Source of the DNA: Planctomycetota bacterium
GTDB lineage: Bacteria; Planctomycetota; UBA1135; GCA-002686595
Direction: 5' to 3'
Assembly: GCA_021776885.1 (NCBI GenBank)
Contig: JAJFFA010000453.1
Span: 1-6,108, forward strand
DNA length: 6,108 bases
Shown one piece after another: positions 5,347 to 6,108 of this stretch. A program made the translations under genes and the position numbers. The first letter of the stretch is position 1; every line of letters starts with the position of its first letter. The notes beneath the pieces were generated by a model. The model saw nothing but the letters and a program-made list of their open reading frames with translations, searched no databases and was not told where the DNA came from.

Positions 5347-6108
5347 TCATTCGGGCCGGCGCGCCTCGGCCCACGGCACGGCGTAGCCGATGTTCGCGTC
5401 CGGGCGGCTCGACCAGGCGTGGAAGCGCTCGATGGCCGCGTCGAACTGCGCTGCGTCGAACCTTCCGCCGGCCAGGATCTCCGTGCGAGCTCCGCTGACC
5501 ACGCCCGCCAGGTTCTGCACGAGCAGGCGGAAGCGCTCGTCTCCGGCGCAGCCGCCGAAGGGGATCCAGGTCGAGTGCGTGGGGCGGGCTCCGGCGGCAC
5601 CCAGCAGCTCGACCAGGTGGCGACCGACGTGCGGGTCGTTGCCTAGCCGCCGGTAGACCTCTCCGTACTCGTGCCAGAGCTCGGTCATGCCACCCGGGTC
5701 GGGGTCGAGGCGCATCAGGGAGTGGTCGTCATCGAGCAGGACGATGCGACCGCCGGGGCGCGCCGCGGCGAGCATGGCGCGCACGGCGGCCAGGGGGTCG
5801 CCGAGGTGCTCCAGGAGGAAGCGCGCATGCACCAGGTCGAAGCTTCCGTGCTCGTCCTGGGTCAGGGGCAGGTCGGGCACCTCGCCCTGGCGCCACTCGA
5901 CCAGGCCCGCCTCGCCGGCCCTGCGCTCCAGGTCGCGTGCTCCGGCGAGCTGCTCGGCGCTGCGCTCGACCGCCACGACCCGGGCCCCGGCCCGCGCCAG
6001 GCCCCGGGCGAAGAGCCCGGTGCCGGTCCCCAGGTCCAGGAGCTTCGCTGCACGGACGTCCCCCAGCTCGTCCAGGCAGGCCTGGTCGAGGAGCGGTGAG
6101 AGCAGGGC
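5347..6108 (-). CDS. Class I SAM-dependent methyltransferase (5' partial)
   Basis: The reading frame stays open to the window edge at 6108, so the start lies outside; 253 C-terminal residues are visible. The core Rossmann motifs are in order: LLDLGTGTGLFARGL (23-37) as motif I for SAM binding; VVAVERS with acidic Glu48 for the SAM ribose; GEVPDLP (75-81); FDLVHARFLLEHL (90-102) as motif IV; and RPGGRIVLLD (117-126) before strand 5. An additional roughly 125-residue C-terminal part (WHEYGEVYRRLGNDPHVGRH near 145-164, WIPFGG at 181-186) probably forms the substrate side. This layout matches the broad UbiE/Methyltransf_11-25 group acting on small molecules; the substrate cannot be told. A GTG at 5976 lies inside this frame but downstream of motif I, so it is not the true start. 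The stop codon is 31 bp from that of the phosphoribosyltransferase gene, tail to tail. Confidence 0.9.
   Translation of the reverse strand, partial: ALLSPLLDQACLDELGDVRAAKLLDLGTGTGLFARGLARAGARVVAVERSAEQLAGARDLERRAGEAGLVEWRQGEVPDLPLTQDEHGSFDLVHARFLLEHLGDPLAAVRAMLAAARPGGRIVLLDDDHSLMRLDPDPGGMTELWHEYGEVYRRLGNDPHVGRHLVELLGAAGARPTHSTWIPFGGCAGDERFRLLVQNLAGVVSGARTEILAGGRFDAAQFDAAIERFHAWSSRPDANIGYAVPWAEARRPE

Noticed and set aside
4428..5600. 390-codon minus-strand open frame across the phosphoribosyltransferase gene and the methyltransferase end
   Set aside because: It spans two genes with recognised motifs in other frames and has no recognisable sequence features of its own.

Overview
This is a very GC-rich bacterial window (by eye around 70% G+C, with G or C at nearly every third codon position) that is almost fully packed with genes. 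The two exported or secretory-type proteins, the thioredoxin-plus-repeat architecture and the terminal DxDGDGxxD calcium-loop motif resemble Planctomycetota or Myxococcota-type genomes. No rRNA, tRNA or lineage-specific marker is present, so the phylum is an inference only. I see no mobile element, CRISPR array or RNA gene.

Layout: (1) 1-513 (+) is the C-terminal end of a protein with a helix-hairpin-helix-like segment followed by a long Pro/Ala-rich disordered tail. (2) 608-1837 (+) encodes an unrecognised exported, mostly helical protein that ends in a single EF-hand-like calcium loop. (3) 1852-2919 (-), convergent with (2) across only 14 bp, encodes an exported thioredoxin-fold protein with a WCGWC active site and a TPR-like helical C-terminal half. 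(4) A 222-bp divergent intergenic region carries a perfect G-quadruplex motif and a TATACT -10-like box. (5) 3142-4392 (+) encodes a fold-type I PLP aminotransferase resembling the aspartate/aromatic aminotransferases. (6) A 128-bp leader with three small GC hairpins, the last one just upstream of a strong Shine-Dalgarno sequence, precedes 4521-5315 (+), a divergent uracil phosphoribosyltransferase. (7) 5347 to the window end (-), convergent with (6) across 31 bp, is a class I SAM-dependent methyltransferase whose start lies beyond the window.

Functionally this looks like ordinary chromosome with metabolic and envelope genes: one redox protein, one amino-acid transaminase, one pyrimidine salvage enzyme and one methyltransferase. 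The aminotransferase and the phosphoribosyltransferase lie in the same direction and may be co-transcribed, but no shared pathway is evident. I find no clear evidence of a new multi-gene system. The most distinctive signals are the G-quadruplex in the divergent promoter region, the hairpin leader before the phosphoribosyltransferase, and the insertion-bearing variant of that enzyme.
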